From JAQUGA01 sp964521105 (lineage in GTDB: Bacteria; Bacteroidota; Bacteroidia; Bacteroidales; WCHB1-69), in the NCBI GenBank assembly GCA_964521105.1, contig CAZFPO010000052.1, positions 1 through 17,961 of the forward strand: a DNA stretch of 17,961 nucleotides, given 5' to 3'. The position numbers were made by a program, and so were the translations under genes. The notes under the pieces are model-generated. The model worked only from the letters and a program-made list of their open reading frames with translations, was not told the origin of the DNA and did no database searches. Below are positions 15,544 to 17,961 of this stretch, one piece after another (positions within the stretch are counted from its first letter, which is position 1; every line of letters begins with the position of its first letter).

Positions 15544-15761
15544 TTATGTAATGGTTATGTAACAAAACAGCACTCTGTCTTTTTTAATACATTGAAAATC
15601 AATGCCTTTTTATGTAATGCTTATGTAACGGATAATAGGCGTTTATTTGTTGATTATTCAATAAGAAGTAAAATCTTATGTAACGCTTATGTAACAAAAG
15701 GGGTGTATTCCAAAATTAAATGCTTGATTTTCAATATGTTTTTATGTAATGCTTATGTAAT
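15544..15761. repeat. Tandem array of TTATGTAA double boxes at exact 66-bp spacing
   Basis: Four 20-bp copies of TTATGTAAYGCTTATGTAAC (one copy has G for C, one ends T) start at 15544, 15610, 15676 and 15742, each exactly 66 bp after the last. Each copy is two TTATGTAA octamers 11 bp apart, and 66 is six times 11, so all eight octamers share one helical phase. The 46-bp intervals are mostly different, but copies 1 and 3 share flanks (AAAATC before, AAAA after) and copies 2 and 4 share TTT before, with TTGAAAATCAA in interval 1 and its reverse complement TTGATTTTCAA in interval 3. This implies an older 132-bp unit. The region fills the gap between the Schlafen-like gene and hsdR. It can also be read as one open frame (15511-15810) with a repeated LCNAYVT. 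No cas gene is near. Confidence 0.85.
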
Positions 15762-15806
15762 TGGCAACCCGATTTTGTTTGATATTCATTTAATAAAAAT
15801 GGAATT

Positions 15807-17961
15807 ATGAACGAAGCAGAAACAAGAGCGGAATTAATCGACCCCAAGCTTAAGGCTTGTGGTTGGGGCATGGTAGAAGGTTCTAAAGTCCTTCGTGAGT
15901 TCCATATTACCCAAGGCAAAATACAAACAGGCGGTGGACGTGGCAAAAAAGAAATTGCCGATTATGTTTTGGTGTACAAAGGCATCAAACTCGCCATAAT
16001 AGAAGCCAAAAGTGATGTACAAGTAGTTGGCGAAGGCGTTATGCAAGCCAAAAAATACGCTCAAAAACTCCATTTAGAAACCTCTTATAGCACAAACGGT
16101 AAAGAAATTTACCAAATCTGTATGAAATCAGGCGAAGAAGGCATTGTAACAGATTTTCTTAGCCCCGAACAACTTTGGAATAAAACATATCCGAAGGTGG
16201 CTGAGACTTCTTGCACTGAGGAAACTCTAAGTATCGAAGCTATCGATGTGTGGAGAGAAAAATTTGCCAATATTCCATTCGAAGACAAAAGTGGTACATG
16301 GCAACTAAGATATTATCAGGAAATAGCCATAAATAACACCTTAGAAGCTATTGCTAAAGGTGAAAACAGAATCTTGCTTACCCTTGCTACTGGCACTGGC
16401 AAAACTGCCATCGCTTTTCAAATTGCTTGGAAACTCTTCCAAACCAAATGGAACTTATCAGCAATAAATGATAATGCTCAATCATCAATTGCAAATTATC
16501 AAGCCCGAAGTCCAAGAATTTTATTTTTAGCCGACAGAAACATTTTAGCCGACCAAGCTTACAATTCCTTTTCCTCATTTCAGGATGATGCTTTAGTGCG
16601 TATTAAACCTCACGAGATTAAGAGAAGCGGAAGAGTGCCAACCAACGGCAGCATTTTCTTTACAATTTTTCAAACCTTTATGACTTACGTAAAAGTGGTA
16701 AAGAAAATAGAACCTTTCGAACAAATAAGTATTGCAGCAGCTCCTATCGGAGAATATAAGTCAGAACAATTTAATTTTGGACAATATCCTAATGATTTTT
16801 TTGATTTTATCATAATAGACGAGTGCCACAGAGGTGGAGCAAACGATGAAGGAAACTGGAGAGGAATTTTAGAATATTTTTCACCTGCCGTTCAGTTAGG
16901 TTTAACAGCTACACCCAAACGAAAAGACAACGTGGACACTTACCGTTACTTTGGCGAACCTGTTTACATCTATTCACTCAAAGAAGGCATCAATGATGGT
17001 TTCTTAACCCCTTTCAAAGTTAAACGCATCAAAACCACTTTAGACGATTACAGATACACTTCAGATGATACTATTGTGGAGGGCGAAATTGAAGAAGGCA
17101 AACTATATGAAGAAAAAGACTTTAACCGTATCATTGAAATAATAGAACGTGAAAAGAAAAGAGTAAACATCTTTTTAGATGAAGTCAATCAAAACGAAAA
17201 GGCAATAATTTTTTGTGCCAATCAAGCCCATGCAGCTTTAATTAGGGATTTAGTTAATCAAAATGCGCAATGTAAAGATCCTTTTTATTGCGTTCGTGTT
17301 ACAGCCAACGATGGTGAAGAAGGCGAAAGATTGCTAAGAGAATTTCAAGACAACGAAAAAACAATTCCAACCGTTTTAACCACTTCGCAAAAACTCTCCA
17401 CAGGTGTAGATGCAAGGAACATTCGAAACATCGTTTTGCTTAGACCTATAAATTCGATGATTGAGTTCAAACAAATTGTAGGTCGTGGTACACGTTTGTT
17501 TGATGGCAAGGAATTTTTTACCATTTACGACTTTGTTGATGCATACAAACACTTTTCTGATCCTGAATGGGATGGTGAACCTTTAGCTTTAGAAAATTGC
17601 AAAAAATGTGGTCAGAATCCTTGTGAATGTGAATATACACCACCAAAACCTTGTCCTTTGTGCAATCAGCGACCATGCGTTTGCGAAAAACAACCACCAA
17701 CCCCTTGTGAGAAATGTGGTCAAAGTCCTTGCATATGCAAGAAAAAAGCTAGAATTAAACTCAAAGATGGAAAAGAAAGATTGATTGATGTAATGATTCA
17801 AACTTCGTTTTGGAGTGCAGATGGCAAACCTATTTCTGCTGAAGAATTTTTAAATAATCTATTTGGTGAATTGCCCAAACTTTTCAAAGACGAAGAAGAA
17901 TTGCGAAAACTTTGGAGTAGTCCGATAACTCGAAGGATTTTATTAGATAATTTAGATGCAG
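15807..17961 (+). CDS. hsdR: Type I restriction endonuclease subunit R, EcoEI type, 3'-truncated
   Basis: 718 codons of the restriction subunit, starting MNEAETRAELIDPKL. It has an N-terminal PD-(D/E)XK nuclease (D52, then E67-A-K69 in LAIIEAKSD), Walker A LATGTGKT (193-200), DECH box (338-341), GLTATP (365-370), and the second RecA-like domain with TTSQKLSTGVDARNI and QIVGRGTRL. An inserted Cys-rich region with three CxxCxxxPCxC motifs (598-608, 616-626, 634-644) precedes an EcoEI_R_C domain (from about residue 650, with SFWSADGKPISAEEFL), which runs off the window. The ATG sits 45 bp after the repeat array and overlaps, as ATGA, the stop of the open frame that spans the array. HsdR joins M and S to translocate DNA and cut unmodified targets. 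Confidence 0.97.
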   Translation, partial: MNEAETRAELIDPKLKACGWGMVEGSKVLREFHITQGKIQTGGGRGKKEIADYVLVYKGIKLAIIEAKSDVQVVGEGVMQAKKYAQKLHLETSYSTNGKEIYQICMKSGEEGIVTDFLSPEQLWNKTYPKVAETSCTEETLSIEAIDVWREKFANIPFEDKSGTWQLRYYQEIAINNTLEAIAKGENRILLTLATGTGKTAIAFQIAWKLFQTKWNLSAINDNAQSSIANYQARSPRILFLADRNILADQAYNSFSSFQDDALVRIKPHEIKRSGRVPTNGSIFFTIFQTFMTYVKVVKKIEPFEQISIAAAPIGEYKSEQFNFGQYPNDFFDFIIIDECHRGGANDEGNWRGILEYFSPAVQLGLTATPKRKDNVDTYRYFGEPVYIYSLKEGINDGFLTPFKVKRIKTTLDDYRYTSDDTIVEGEIEEGKLYEEKDFNRIIEIIEREKKRVNIFLDEVNQNEKAIIFCANQAHAALIRDLVNQNAQCKDPFYCVRVTANDGEEGERLLREFQDNEKTIPTVLTTSQKLSTGVDARNIRNIVLLRPINSMIEFKQIVGRGTRLFDGKEFFTIYDFVDAYKHFSDPEWDGEPLALENCKKCGQNPCECEYTPPKPCPLCNQRPCVCEKQPPTPCEKCGQSPCICKKKARIKLKDGKERLIDVMIQTSFWSADGKPISAEEFLNNLFGELPKLFKDEEELRKLWSSPITRRILLDNLDA

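Noticed and set aside
15544..15761. CRISPR array
   Set aside because: The 20-bp repeat is itself a direct duplication, the 46-bp intervals share sequence in an alternating pattern, and no cas genes are present.

Overview
The window looks like a chromosome segment from a member of the Bacteroidota. It is strongly AT-rich, its genes lack Shine-Dalgarno sequences, and several intergenic regions carry the Bacteroidota-type promoter (TTTG, about 19-20 bp, TAnnTTTG). The protein families fit too: a UpxY-like NusG paralogue, a Bacteroidota-style split primase/helix-turn-helix cluster and an EcoEI-type HsdR. Genus-level placement is not possible from what I can see.

Positions 1-1854 (minus strand) hold the end of a core-metabolism locus: the 2-oxo-acid dehydrogenase E2 acyltransferase (3'-truncated by the window) preceded by a NusG-family antiterminator gene. 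Positions 1963-2179 look like a small minus-strand RNA gene with its own promoter, a tRNA T-arm-like hairpin and an intrinsic terminator. Positions 2568-3080 encode a small secreted protein of unknown function.

Positions 3081-9118 are accessory and very AT-rich. They contain a non-coding stretch with pairs and a triplet of ACACC boxes spaced exactly 11 bp, a 580-residue unrecognised protein with a clear promoter, an operon of four genes (excisionase-like HTH, primase N-terminal domain, degenerate toprim-like half, double winged-helix Rep-like protein), a cluster of inverted repeats, and a frameshifted metallophosphoesterase-like gene. I read this as the replication or maintenance module of an integrated mobile element or its remnant. 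No integrase, relaxase or transposase is visible.

Positions 9467-17961 form a Type I restriction-modification locus: hsdM, hsdS, then three accessory genes (PD-(D/E)XK-like protein, KAP-family P-loop NTPase, Schlafen/AlbA_2-type protein), then a striking tandem array, then hsdR (3'-truncated). All genes are co-oriented with small gaps. The array has four copies of a 20-bp double box at exactly 66-bp spacing, and each double box is two TTATGTAA octamers 11 bp apart. It fills the whole gap before hsdR. HsdR carries three tandem Cys-rich motifs with an exact 18-residue period. HsdM and HsdS would methylate and specify the target and HsdR would translocate and cut. The three inserted genes have the character of linked defence genes, but their joint action with the restriction system is inference.
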